A DNA stretch of 9,510 nucleotides from Cyanothece sp. UBA12306 (GTDB lineage: Bacteria > Cyanobacteriota > Cyanobacteriia > Cyanobacteriales > Microcystaceae): the NCBI GenBank assembly GCA_003448685.1, contig DLXW01000059.1:6595-16104 (forward strand), read 5' to 3'. A model generated the notes under the pieces. The model was not told the DNA's origin and searched no databases. It was given only the letters and a program-made list of their open reading frames with translations. Shown one piece after another: positions 1 through 6,385 of this stretch (within the stretch, counting starts at the first letter, position 1; each line of letters starts with the position of its first letter). A program made the translations under genes and the position numbers.

Positions 1-5
1 AAGTA

Positions 6-269
6 TTATAATTGATGTTTTAAGGGAAATCTTTGAGGATTTTTAATAATTTCTGTACTTAAATCAACGTCTAAGTCTGGCCAATAAAAATGATTAGGAA
101 AAGGTTCTTCAATATTTAATATTTTTCCAATAGTAACATCTTTAAACCAAGGAAAATCATCATAAGAAAGAAACATTTCTTCATCGTTTGATAGAATCCA
201 TATTCCATGAGAAGAAATATTAGTAACTTCAACTTGAGAAGTATTTTTTCCAAGCATTTCTGATTTCAT
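6..269 (-). CDS. DUF2442 family protein, probable second gene of a DUF4160/DUF2442 pair
   Basis: This is an 87-residue protein. Its C-terminal half carries the pattern typical of DUF2442: FLSYDDFPWF, then an FYWPDLDVDLS stretch near the end. DUF2442 proteins are small, have no established activity and are often encoded beside DUF4160 proteins, an arrangement usually read as toxin-antitoxin-like; the partner lies immediately upstream. I chose the ATG at 269 because a GAGG Shine-Dalgarno sequence sits about 9 nt before it. The frame is open to a TTG at 284 and another ATG lies at 257. The gene starts inside the 3' end of the DUF4160 gene (41-nt overlap), so the two are probably co-transcribed and translationally coupled. 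The family call is fairly secure; any function is inference. Confidence 0.8.
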   Translation of the reverse strand: MKSEMLGKNTSQVEVTNISSHGIWILSNDEEMFLSYDDFPWFKDVTIGKILNIEEPFPNHFYWPDLDVDLSTEIIKNPQRFPLKHQL

Positions 270-468
270 CTTGTCTTTCCTCAATCATTTTTTCTATGGT
301 TTTTAATTGTTTCCGAGATAGGTTATGATTACGGGATAATTCAATTTCGGGTTCAAGCCAAAATTTAGCTTCTCCATCTCCACAATAAACATGAACGTGC
401 ATTCTTGTTTCTTCACGAGAGAAGAAAAAGAAACGATAGCCATCTTCACGGAAAACTGTTGGACTCAT
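229..468 (-). CDS. DUF4160 family protein
   Basis: This 79-residue protein matches DUF4160 along its whole length. It opens with SPTVFREDGYRFFFFSREE, followed by a histidine pair (MHVHVYCGDGEAKFWLEPEIEL) and a C-terminal helix ending in IRNAWKKYF. The HxHV and AKFWLEP segments are the family hallmarks. The biochemical role is unknown; the family is often paired with DUF2442 and classed as a putative toxin-antitoxin component. The ATG at 468 sits at the normal family N-terminus. A GAGGG tract lies about 14 nt upstream, rather far for a standard ribosome binding site. The downstream DUF2442 gene overlaps its 3' end by 41 nt. It is likely the first gene of a two-gene operon that lies downstream of leuS on the same strand. 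Confidence 0.85.
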   Translation of the reverse strand: MSPTVFREDGYRFFFFSREETRMHVHVYCGDGEAKFWLEPEIELSRNHNLSRKQLKTIEKMIEERQDEIRNAWKKYFSS

Positions 469-527
469 TACCGTTTCAATCCCTCAGATTCACTTTTATA
501 TTGTACCATATATTTTTGAGTTTGTAA

Positions 528-544
528 GGTGGGCAATGCCCACC
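528..544. repeat. Short palindromic hairpin (GGTGGGC / GCCCACC) between leuS and the DUF4160 gene
   Basis: A perfect 7-bp stem, GGTGGGC with loop AAT and GCCCACC, lies 9 nt past the leuS stop. It resembles the intergenic TAGGGTGGGC-type hairpins scattered through many cyanobacterial genomes. It could act as a factor-independent stop or an mRNA 3'-end stabiliser for leuS, but no T-run follows on the minus strand (the sequence there is TTACAAACTC), so it is not a canonical terminator. Confidence 0.6.
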
Positions 545-552
545 CTATGGGG

Positions 553-3114
553 TTATTTCGTAACGACAAAATTAACTAATTTACCAGGGACAACAATCAC
601 CTTTTTAACCTCTTTTTCGTCTAAGTTTCGTTTACCAATATCGGACTCACGGGCTAATTTTTCTAACTCCTCTTTACTGGAATTAGCAGGTACTTGAATG
701 GTTCCCCTTGTCTTACCCATAATTTGAATAACTAGGGTAATTTCATCAACGACTAAAGCATCGGGATCAACCTGCGGCCAAGTTTGTAAATGGATTGAGT
801 TTTGATGTCCCAACTTATGCCATAATTCCTCGGAAAGATGAGGGGCAAAGGGTGCAAGTAAAATCAATAAGGTTTGAATTCCCTCCTGATAAACCCCAGA
901 ATTAATACATTTGGCATCATTCAAAGCATTACTTAACTTCATTAATTCTGAAACTGCGGTATTAAATTGATAGTCCCCTTCTAGGTCTTCGGATATCTCT
1001 TTAATGGCAGTATGAATGGCACGTATTAAGTCTTTTTCTTCTTTGTTTAACTCCTGATTACTAACAACTTCACTTTGCTTTTCTGCATAGCCATTCACCA
1101 AGCGCCACACCCGATTTAAAAAGCGAAATTGTCCTTCTACATCGGCATCATCCCATTCTAAATCTTTCTCAGGAGGTGCTTTAAATAGGATGAACATTCT
1201 TGCAGTATCTGCCCCATATTTCCCTAATACTTGTTTAGGATCAACCCCATTATATTTAGATTTAGACATCTTCTCATAAAACACCTCTAAATCATCTCCT
1301 GTATCGGGATCTTTGGGACTTTCAGGGTTCACTTTATCCACAGGAATATATTTACCCGTTTTAGGGTTTTTATAGGCCATTGCTTGGACCATTCCCTGTG
1401 TCAAAAGACGCTTAAAGGGTTCATCTACATTCACTAAACCTCTGTCTCGCAATACTTTAGTAAAAAAGCGAGAATATAAGAGGTGTAAAATAGCGTGTTC
1501 AATACCTCCAACGTATTGATCTACATTCATCCAATCATTTGCTTTTTCTAACTTAAATGCTTCTTGATCATTCATTGCATCCGTGTAACGTAAATAGTAC
1601 CAAGAAGAATCAATAAAAGTGTCCATTGTATCCGTTTCACGCTTTGCTGGTTCCCCACAACTGGGACAAGGAACATTGATCCAATCTTCCATTTTTGCCA
1701 AAGGAGACGCACCCCGCCCCGTAAATTCGACATTTTCGGGCAATTTAACGGGTAAATCTGCATCAGGAACCGCCACAGTACCGCAACTGGGACAATGCAC
1801 CACAGGAATAGGACAACCCCAATAACGCTGACGGGAAATTAACCAATCTCGCAGACGATACTGTATCCTTGCTTTACCGTAACCCTGTTTCTCTGCATAG
1901 TCAATAATGGAGGTTTTGCCTTCGGTGGACTGCATTCCATCAAAATCACCGGAATTAACCATAATTCCAGGTTCGGTATATGCTTCCGTTAATGTGGGGT
2001 TGTTATCCTCCGAATTTTCAGGAACGATCACCACTTTGATGGGTAACGCTTTCTCCGTTGCAAACTTAAAGTCACGGGTATCATGTGCAGGTACACCCAT
2101 CACCGCACCGGTACCATATTCATACAATACATAATCTGCAATCAAAATAGGGATTTCTTCGCCGTTGAAGGGGTTAATAGCAGTCCCTCCGGTTAATATC
2201 CCCCGTTTGGGTTTATCTTCTGCTGTACGTTCGATTTCGCTTTCGTTGGAAACCTCTTCAATAAACCCTTCTACGGCTGCTTTTTGCCCCTCTGTGGTAA
2301 CTTTCGGGGTCAAAGGGTGTTCAGGGGCCAACACCACATAAGTCACCCCATAAACCGTGTCGGGACGGGTGGTAAAGACGGCGATTTTTTCCTCACTATC
2401 CTTGACAGGAAACTCCAAATATGCACCGACAGACTTACCGATCCAGTTTTCCTGCATTAACTTAACGCGATCGGGCCATCCTGACAGTTGATCCAAGTCG
2501 GTTAATAATTGTTCTGCATAGTCCGTAATTTTAAAGAACCACTGACGCAACAGTTTCCGTTCTACTTTAGCACCCGATCGCCAGGAATAACCGTCGCTGT
2601 CCACTTGTTCATTGGCCAACACCGTTTGATCGATGGGGTCCCAGTTAACTGCTGCTTCTTTTTGATAGGCTAACCCTGCTTGATAAAATTGCAAGAATAA
2701 CCATTGCGTCCATTTGTAATAGTCTGGGGAACAGGTGGCCACTTCTCGGTCCCAGTCGATAGACAGTCCCAAAGTTTGCAGTTGTTGCTTCATTTGGGCA
2801 ATATTTTTATAGGTCCAGTCTGCGGGGGGAATATTGCGATCGATAGCTGCATTTTCGGCAGGAAGTCCGAACGCATCCCACCCCATGGGATGTAAAACTC
2901 GGTATCCTTGCAATCGTTTGAGACGGGCGATAACATCTGTAATAACATAGTTGCGAACATGGCCCATGTGTAGGTTTCCCGACGGGTAGGGAAACATGGA
3001 TAAGGCGTAAAATTTGGGTTTATCGTTGTTTTCTGGGGTTTTGTCTAACCCCTGTTTAACCCAGTCTTGTTGCCATTTTTGTTCGATCGCTGCTGCGTTA
3101 TATTGGGACTCCAC
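553..3114 (-). CDS. leuS: Leucyl-tRNA synthetase
   Basis: This class I aminoacyl-tRNA synthetase charges tRNA-Leu with leucine in the cytoplasm using ATP. At 853 residues it has the normal bacterial length. The HIGH-type motif is HMGH (residues 49-52), the usual LeuRS form. The CP1 editing domain has the threonine-rich TTRPDT (248-253) and [12 protein letters not shown] (334-345), whose final Asp is the conserved editing residue. Two CPSC pairs (Cys441/444 and Cys483/486) look like a complete zinc ribbon. [19 protein letters not shown] and KMSKS (615-619) complete the catalytic core, and the anticodon-binding and C-terminal domains follow. Translation starts at GTG (3112-3114) with GGAG 7 nt upstream; the upstream ATG at 3140 is out of frame. 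No interruption is seen. Codon and base composition are visibly less AT-rich than in the neighbouring island, as expected for a core gene. Confidence 0.98.
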   Translation of the reverse strand: MESQYNAAAIEQKWQQDWVKQGLDKTPENNDKPKFYALSMFPYPSGNLHMGHVRNYVITDVIARLKRLQGYRVLHPMGWDAFGLPAENAAIDRNIPPADWTYKNIAQMKQQLQTLGLSIDWDREVATCSPDYYKWTQWLFLQFYQAGLAYQKEAAVNWDPIDQTVLANEQVDSDGYSWRSGAKVERKLLRQWFFKITDYAEQLLTDLDQLSGWPDRVKLMQENWIGKSVGAYLEFPVKDSEEKIAVFTTRPDTVYGVTYVVLAPEHPLTPKVTTEGQKAAVEGFIEEVSNESEIERTAEDKPKRGILTGGTAINPFNGEEIPILIADYVLYEYGTGAVMGVPAHDTRDFKFATEKALPIKVVIVPENSEDNNPTLTEAYTEPGIMVNSGDFDGMQSTEGKTSIIDYAEKQGYGKARIQYRLRDWLISRQRYWGCPIPVVHCPSCGTVAVPDADLPVKLPENVEFTGRGASPLAKMEDWINVPCPSCGEPAKRETDTMDTFIDSSWYYLRYTDAMNDQEAFKLEKANDWMNVDQYVGGIEHAILHLLYSRFFTKVLRDRGLVNVDEPFKRLLTQGMVQAMAYKNPKTGKYIPVDKVNPESPKDPDTGDDLEVFYEKMSKSKYNGVDPKQVLGKYGADTARMFILFKAPPEKDLEWDDADVEGQFRFLNRVWRLVNGYAEKQSEVVSNQELNKEEKDLIRAIHTAIKEISEDLEGDYQFNTAVSELMKLSNALNDAKCINSGVYQEGIQTLLILLAPFAPHLSEELWHKLGHQNSIHLQTWPQVDPDALVVDEITLVIQIMGKTRGTIQVPANSSKEELEKLARESDIGKRNLDEKEVKKVIVVPGKLVNFVVTK

Positions 3115-3185
3115 GAATATTCTCCACTGCTATTTCCATGATCAATTATCCCTGATCGATGGGGTATGTGTAGGGAGGTTGGGAG

Positions 3186-3193
3186 GCGATCGC
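3186..3193. repeat. HIP1 octamer in the leuS upstream region
   Basis: A perfect GCGATCGC, the highly iterated palindrome over-represented in most cyanobacterial genomes, lies in the spacer between the end of the DUF3800 gene and the leuS start. Two more perfect copies are at 6853-6860 and 7111-7118, inside the DUF433 gene. They mark the host as cyanobacterial. None falls inside the DUF3800-to-PIN block (3225-5887), which is consistent with foreign origin but is weak evidence. I see no convincing sigma-70 promoter for leuS in 3115-3224. Confidence 0.9.
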
Positions 3194-3224
3194 TTTTTGG
3201 TATCAAGATCAATTTTAAACTTGA

Positions 3225-4340
3225 TTAAGGTTTCATAGACAGATAACGGTTTACGCTTCTTAAAAAATCTTCCATTCTATATAATAAAGACTGTTGATTA
3301 ATGCTTCTTCTAACCAATTCCTCTAGGACAATAGAATTTCTTCGAGTTTCAAGTTTATTGAAGTCTAGATACTCTTCAAAGTCTGGCATAATTGAAGCAC
3401 CACTTAAACAACTTGGGATATACTCGATAAAACTCTCTGTTTTTGAGTTCGCTCCTTCTTGAAATGCACAAATACAAGCAGATGCTGCTACATCAGCAAT
3501 TTGTACTCCAGGAAAGTTTAAGGAATCTACAAATTGTATTTCTTGAGATAGATTAAAAGTAATAGGTTTTGGACCATTTTCAAACCATTCAACAATAACT
3601 CTATCCTCTCTGTTAATCATTGCATTAAATACCAATTTACTTGATTCTAAGGGTTGACTTTTATCACAAAATACTTTCATTTGTTCATCTTCTTTTCCCC
3701 AGTCTACAAGAAGATGAAAAATGGCTGTTGTCGTAAGCTCTAATATCCATTGATCACTATCTTTTATTTCTCCTAGAATTGACTGCTTATTATAATAACA
3801 AAAAATTTTTATTGACTCTAATATTGGTGAAATATTTGGCAATTGTACTTTGCCAAATAAATAGTTTAAATCTTCATGATTTCCCTTTATCATCAAGTTT
3901 TGAAATTCTTTAAAAATCTCTTCAGCATATTGACTATCAGTTTCAAAATGAAGAAATAAAATATGAGAAATAAATCGATGAAAATTTATTCTATAAAATA
4001 GAGAATTTTGTTCTGCCACACAAGGTTCAAAAATATACTCAAAAAACTTTCCAGCTAAACTTAGCTTTTTATGATATATAGAGATTTTTATTTTATCTTT
4101 ATATGTACTGAAAATCTTAGCAATTGCTTTTCTGCCTCGATTATACTTTAGTAATTTTCTACCTTTTAACTCTTGTCCTTGTATTCCATAATCTTGAATG
4201 ATTTCTTTAACAAACTCTTTAGCTTCATCATTATTGATAGCAACACTTGAATAAGCAAAGTAGGGTTGTTCTTTATCTAATAAGTTATTGCTAGTGTAAC
4301 CAGCTTCATCACAATAAATTTCTTGTATTCCTGTTTTCAT
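3225..4340 (-). CDS. DUF3800 domain protein (RNase H-like fold)
   Basis: This 371-residue protein has the DUF3800 signature of spaced acidic residues: YCDEAGYT near the N-terminus (Asp11, Glu12), YFAYSSVAI, ELKG (57-60), VFCDKSQPL (Asp226) and LNFPGVQIADVAASA (Asp283). In the family these form an RNase H/retroviral integrase-like metal site, which suggests nuclease activity, but substrates are not established; members are frequent in defence and mobile regions. The ATG at 4340 begins at the usual distance before the CDEAG motif. It is strongly AT-rich and its stop lies 110 nt upstream of the leuS start. It is divergent from small gene A across only 44 nt, so the two may share regulatory sequence. 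All the acidic residues expected for activity are present. The family call is confident; the biological role is not known. Confidence 0.85.
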   Translation of the reverse strand: MKTGIQEIYCDEAGYTSNNLLDKEQPYFAYSSVAINNDEAKEFVKEIIQDYGIQGQELKGRKLLKYNRGRKAIAKIFSTYKDKIKISIYHKKLSLAGKFFEYIFEPCVAEQNSLFYRINFHRFISHILFLHFETDSQYAEEIFKEFQNLMIKGNHEDLNYLFGKVQLPNISPILESIKIFCYYNKQSILGEIKDSDQWILELTTTAIFHLLVDWGKEDEQMKVFCDKSQPLESSKLVFNAMINREDRVIVEWFENGPKPITFNLSQEIQFVDSLNFPGVQIADVAASACICAFQEGANSKTESFIEYIPSCLSGASIMPDFEEYLDFNKLETRRNSIVLEELVRRSINQQSLLYRMEDFLRSVNRYLSMKP

Positions 4341-4350
4341 AATTTACTCT

Positions 4351-4364
4351 GTTAAACTTAGAAT
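4351..4364 (+). promoter_or_regulatory. Conserved upstream box shared by small genes A and B (copy at A)
   Basis: The 14-mer GTTAAACTTAGAAT lies 20 nt before the ATG of small gene A. A 13/14 match (GTTAAACTAAGAAT) sits at 5254-5267, 21 nt before the ATG of gene B. The conserved spacing suggests a promoter or operator element. The TAGAAT end resembles a -10 hexamer, but no good -35 is visible. It could also be plain residual homology from the duplication. Here it lies in the 44-bp divergent spacer with the DUF3800 gene. Confidence 0.4.
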
Positions 4365-4384
4365 ATGTAATCAAAAACTAGATA

Positions 4385-4567
4385 ATGCTATTAACACCAG
4401 AAAGTAAAATCTCGAATAGAGATGACGAAACAAATACACTCTTAGTATTCCTAAAAATAAAAGGTTGTAAGGCAGAACTTAAAAAAAGTTTACATCTTAA
4501 CCCTGCTGAGAAAGGAAGTGGGGAACTTGATATATCGCTTAATCATGACCAATTTTTAAGGGCATAA
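4385..4567 (+). CDS. Small protein A, paralogue of small protein B; candidate orphan antitoxin
   Basis: This 60-residue protein aligns without gaps to the 60-residue small protein B at 5289-5471, with 35 of 60 residues identical by hand count. The strongest block is LHLNPAEKGSGELDISLNHD, near the C-terminus. I do not recognise the family: no transmembrane segment, signal peptide or obvious helix-turn-helix is visible. B precedes a PIN-domain gene, so A/B-type proteins may be antitoxins; A has no toxin downstream and is instead divergent from the DUF3800 gene. The left arm of repeat R1 overlaps its last codons (stop at 4565-4567), so its last residues may derive from the repeat, although the length matches B exactly. 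No clear ribosome binding site precedes the ATG. It could be a functional orphan or a decaying remnant. Confidence 0.55.
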   Translation: MLLTPESKISNRDDETNTLLVFLKIKGCKAELKKSLHLNPAEKGSGELDISLNHDQFLRA

Positions 4568-4628
4568 TATTATTATGCCCCTACGGTAATTATAATGTTT
4601 TGTAGAGGTTTAACAGTGTTAAACCCTA
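4560..4628 (+). repeat. Intergenic double-hairpin repeat, copy R1
   Basis: First of four near-complete copies of one element of about 70 bp. Hairpin 1 (4560-4580) has arms GGGCATAAT and ATTATGCCC around loop ATT. A conserved spacer (CTACGGTAATTATAATG) follows, then hairpin 2 (4607-4625), with arms GGTTTAAC and GTTAAACC around loop AGT. It lies between convergent gene A and hicA. The outer part of hairpin 2 is degenerate here (GTAGAGG instead of GTAGGGG). Confidence 0.9.
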
Positions 4629-4634
4629 TTTTTT
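4607..4634 (+). terminator. Possible rho-independent terminator for small gene A, formed by R1 hairpin 2
   Basis: The 8-bp perfect stem of R1 hairpin 2 is followed by CTA and then six T residues (4629-4634). This gives a stem plus U-tract on the plus strand, 39 nt beyond the stop of small gene A. The stem is AT-rich at its apex and 3 nt separate stem and T-run, so efficiency is uncertain. Other copies of the element lack the T-run. Confidence 0.4.
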
Positions 4635-4661
4635 GTATATTTAATAATCAATAATCTATTA

Positions 4662-4883
4662 TTAAGCATTCAAAAAATCATCAACTGTTATTCCAGCAAT
4701 ACGAATTAATTTTCTTAATGTTCCCTTAGCAACTTCTCTATGATCAGGAACCGATAATGTTACCATTTCACCCGTTTTTACTAAGATCATGTGACTTCCT
4801 TTTTGACGAACAAAACGCCATCCTAATTTCTCGAACTTACTAACAATTTCACGTCCACTCATAACAGGAATAGAAGAGGCCAT
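4662..4883 (-). CDS. hicA: HicA-type mRNA interferase toxin
   Basis: This 73-residue HicA family protein has a double-stranded-RNA-binding-like fold that cleaves mRNA until neutralised by HicB. Visible hallmarks are SGREIVSKFEKLGWRFVRQKGSH, with the catalytic histidine at residue 31, then VTLSVPDH (41-48) and the C-terminal KGTLRKLIRIAGITVDDFL. The frame is open upstream to 4958, but that stretch overlaps hicB and is not HicA-like. I chose the ATG at 4883, 2 nt after the hicB stop; the ATG at 4862 would be closer to the usual family N-terminus. Gene order is hicB then hicA, the reverse of the E. coli order but common elsewhere. It is flanked by repeats R1 and R2. All expected catalytic features are present, so it may be active. 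Confidence 0.9.
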   Translation of the reverse strand: MASSIPVMSGREIVSKFEKLGWRFVRQKGSHMILVKTGEMVTLSVPDHREVAKGTLRKLIRIAGITVDDFLNA

Positions 4884-4885
4884 AA

Positions 4886-5092
4886 TTAGGCAATAACCTC
4901 CACTTGTTCCGTTTCGATAGTTAAAGGATATCCTAATTCTGCACGAACTTCTAAACAAGCAATAATAGCATCTTTAATATTATTTAATGCTTCTTCTTTG
5001 GTCTCACCCTGACTAATACAACCAGGAATGCTTGGACATTCAACAATCCAAATATTATCTTCATCTTGTTCAAGAATTACATTAAATTTCAT
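4886..5092 (-). CDS. hicB: HicB-type antitoxin
   Basis: This 68-residue protein has the compact HicB partial RNase H fold: FNVILEQDEDNIWIVECPSIPGCISQGET, then a helix (EEALNNIKDAIIACLEVRAELG). The CPSIPGCISQG segment is the family signature. HicB proteins bind and inhibit HicA and usually repress their own operon. This short form has no added C-terminal DNA-binding domain. I chose the ATG at 5092 over a TTG at 5143, because the extra 17 residues are not HicB-like and run up to repeat R2. It is followed by hicA after 2 nt, consistent with a coupled operon. A 32-bp near-copy of its interior (4919-4950) occurs at 7839-7870, a sign that another hicB once existed there. Confidence 0.9.
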   Translation of the reverse strand: MKFNVILEQDEDNIWIVECPSIPGCISQGETKEEALNNIKDAIIACLEVRAELGYPLTIETEQVEVIA

Positions 5093-5143
5093 CTTGTTTA
5101 GCTGAATGTTTAAACTACCTTTCAGTGTAACATAAATTCTCAA

Positions 5144-5212
5144 GGGGATAATAATATTATCCCCCTACGGTAATTATAATGTTTCGTAGGGGTTTAACAG
5201 TGTTAAACCCTA
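5144..5212 (+). repeat. Intergenic double-hairpin repeat, copy R2
   Basis: Hairpin 1 (5144-5164) has arms GGGGATAAT and ATTATCCCC around loop AAT. Compared with R1, R3 and R4 one stem pair is swapped (C:G to G:C), so pairing is kept. Hairpin 2 (5190-5210) has arms GGGTTTAAC and GTTAAACCC around loop AGT. The inner segments CCCCTACG (5162-5169) and CGTAGGGG (5185-5192) can pair as an alternative central hairpin. It lies between divergent hicB and small gene B. Confidence 0.92.
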
Positions 5213-5253
5213 TATATAGTTTGTTGTTTGATTGTTTTCAGGAAGAAATAAGT

Positions 5254-5267
5254 GTTAAACTAAGAAT
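5254..5267 (+). promoter_or_regulatory. Conserved upstream box shared by small genes A and B (copy at B)
   Basis: GTTAAACTAAGAAT matches the box upstream of gene A at 13 of 14 positions and sits 21 nt before the chosen ATG of gene B. It may hold the promoter or an operator for the B-PIN operon. TA operons are normally autorepressed, so a shared operator is plausible, but this is inferred from conservation between only two copies. Confidence 0.4.
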
Positions 5268-5288
5268 GTAGTGATTACAAAAATGATC

Positions 5289-5471
5289 ATGGTATCTATT
5301 CCAGATAAAAAAACAGTAAACACTGAAGAAGAAACGGATAAATTATTAGCATTTCTCAAAGAAAAAGGTTGTCATACAGAACTTAAAACAGGGTTACATC
5401 TGACTCCTGCTGAGAAAGGAAGCGGTAAAGCTGATATATCAATTAATCACGACCAATTTTTTGCTGAATAA
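5289..5471 (+). CDS. Small protein B upstream of a PIN-domain gene; candidate antitoxin of unrecognised family
   Basis: This 60-residue protein is the paralogue of small protein A. It has a charged N-terminal helix region (VNTEEETDKLLAFLKEKGC) and the conserved block LHLTPAEKGSGKADISINHD, near the C-terminus. I cannot assign it to a known antitoxin family: no obvious ribbon-helix-helix, AbrB or Phd/YefM pattern is visible. Its position, 11 nt upstream of a PIN gene on the same strand, is the classic antitoxin position of VapBC-like operons. The ATG at 5289 is chosen because it gives a gapless full-length match to A; in-frame GTG (5271) and ATG (5283) lie further upstream. No clear Shine-Dalgarno precedes any of them. 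The antitoxin role is inference from gene order. Confidence 0.7.
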   Translation: MVSIPDKKTVNTEEETDKLLAFLKEKGCHTELKTGLHLTPAEKGSGKADISINHDQFFAE

Positions 5472-5482
5472 CTTAAGAAAAA

Positions 5483-5887
5483 GTGAAGATAAGAGGAATA
5501 ATTGCAGATACAGGGCCGTTATATGCTGCTATTGATAGAGAGGATCAATATCATCAACGATCGCAACAAGAATTAAATAAAATAAATCAAGAACAATTAG
5601 CAATTTTATTGCCTCATCCTATTTATTTAGAAACTCATAAATTAATCTTACAATCATTAGGAATTACTGCTGCGTTAAAATTTACAAAAGATATTGAAAA
5701 GCAAGTTAATTTTCTTAATCCGACTCCTGAAGATTATCAAGCAGCAACTTCTATCATTACTAAATTTCCTGATCAAAAGATTACTTTATTTGACGCAGTT
5801 ACCGTTATTTTAGCCAATCAAATCAACTTACCTGTATGGACGTATGATTATCATTTTGATGTTATGCAAGCTCAAGTTTGGCGTTAA
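5483..5887 (+). CDS. PIN-domain protein, probable VapC-like ribonuclease toxin
   Basis: This 134-residue single PIN domain keeps the acidic metal-binding set: Asp9 in IIADTGPLYAAID, Glu50 in PIYLETHKLI, Asp104 in TLFDAVTVILA and Asp122/Asp126 in WTYDYHFDV. PIN proteins of this size are typically Mg-dependent endoribonucleases, and most are VapC-type toxins cutting tRNA or rRNA. It starts at GTG (5483-5485), 11 nt after small protein B; only weak AAGAAAA purines precede it, so it may depend on translation of B. The N-terminus at this GTG fits the family, with the first catalytic Asp at residue 9. The gene is complete and all acidic residues are present, suggesting an active enzyme. The target is unknown. 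Repeat R3 begins 26 nt downstream. Confidence 0.88.
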   Translation: MKIRGIIADTGPLYAAIDREDQYHQRSQQELNKINQEQLAILLPHPIYLETHKLILQSLGITAALKFTKDIEKQVNFLNPTPEDYQAATSIITKFPDQKITLFDAVTVILANQINLPVWTYDYHFDVMQAQVWR

Positions 5888-5912
5888 TTTTTTACAAAAA
5901 AACCAAAGATTA

Positions 5913-5996
5913 GGGCATAATAATATTATGCCCCTACGGTAATTTTAATGTTTCGTAGGGGTTTAACACTGTTAAACCCACAAACTGTTAAACCCA
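5913..5996 (+). repeat. Intergenic double-hairpin repeat, copy R3, with a duplicated right arm
   Basis: Hairpin 1 (5913-5933) has arms GGGCATAAT and ATTATGCCC around loop AAT. Hairpin 2 (5959-5979) has arms GGGTTTAAC and GTTAAACCC around loop ACT. The inner segments CCCCTACG (5931-5938) and CGTAGGGG (5954-5961) are complementary. After hairpin 2 the 13-mer ACTGTTAAACCCA (5968-5980) is repeated at 5984-5996, a 16-bp-period duplication not seen in the other copies. It lies between the PIN gene and the convergent Rpn fragment. Confidence 0.92.
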
Positions 5997-6020
5997 CCAT
6001 ATTAAGGTCACTCCTTAGTT

Positions 6021-6347
6021 TTATTCCTCTGTATTTAAAGATGAATTAAGTTGCTCAATTTCTTGTAAACTTAATCCCGTTAGTTTAGCGATATCCTCTA
6101 TATTCATGTTATTTCTGAGCATATTTAAAGCTATGTTTTTGATTGCTTGTTTCTCTCCTTTAACTTCACCTTCATGGAAAATTTATTGATAAATAACTGA
6201 TTCTTTCATAATGTCACTCCTAAGAATTCGGTTAATACTGTCTTGATCTAATTTTAACCCAGAGAGAATAGCTGTGGATGCACTAATATCACTTTGCCGT
6301 TGTTTATTAGGCATACTATCAATAATAGCAGCGAAATTTACAAACAT
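6021..6347 (-). pseudogene. Broken C-terminal fragment of an Rpn-family (PD-(D/E)XK, DUF4351-type) protein
   Basis: Reading from an ATG at 6347 gives 54 codons ending in LRSDIMKESVIYQ, then an in-frame TAA at 6183-6185, then 53 more codons ending in LTGLSLQEIEQL. The other copy at 7334-7622 has GAA where this one has TAA, so this is a point nonsense mutation. This copy also lacks 12 codons of the lysine- and glutamate-rich linker. The sequence matches the tail of Rpn recombination-promoting nuclease or putative transposase proteins: the MKESVIYQEI junction, a charged EG-rich linker, then a short HTH-like ending. The N-terminal PD-(D/E)XK nuclease domain is absent, and repeat R4 lies just upstream. 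It is almost certainly non-functional as a nuclease. Confidence 0.75.
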
Positions 6348-6385
6348 TATCGTACATCAGCAACAACAATAAGTTAACAGTATCA

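Noticed and set aside
1572..2895. Open frames on both strands within leuS (for example 1619-1825, 1907-2134 and 2704-2895 on plus, 1572-1763 on minus)
   Set aside because: They lie fully inside the well-supported leuS reading frame, have no family features and look like antisense or shifted shadows.
2959..2970. HMGH instead of HIGH in leucyl-tRNA synthetase as an active-site anomaly
   Set aside because: HMGH is the normal form of this motif in bacterial leucyl-tRNA synthetases.
3202..3225. Inverted repeat ATCAAG / CTTGAT at the end of the DUF3800 gene as a terminator
   Set aside because: It has a 6-bp AT-rich stem, a 12-nt loop and no T-run on either strand; probably chance.
3014..3238. Plus-strand frame across the leuS start and upstream spacer
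   Set aside because: It is antisense to the leuS start, has no recognisable protein features and its codons are unlike real genes nearby.
4884..4958. N-terminal extension of HicA up to 4958
   Set aside because: The extra residues are hicB DNA read in another frame and are not HicA-like; the ATG at 4883 directly after hicB is better.
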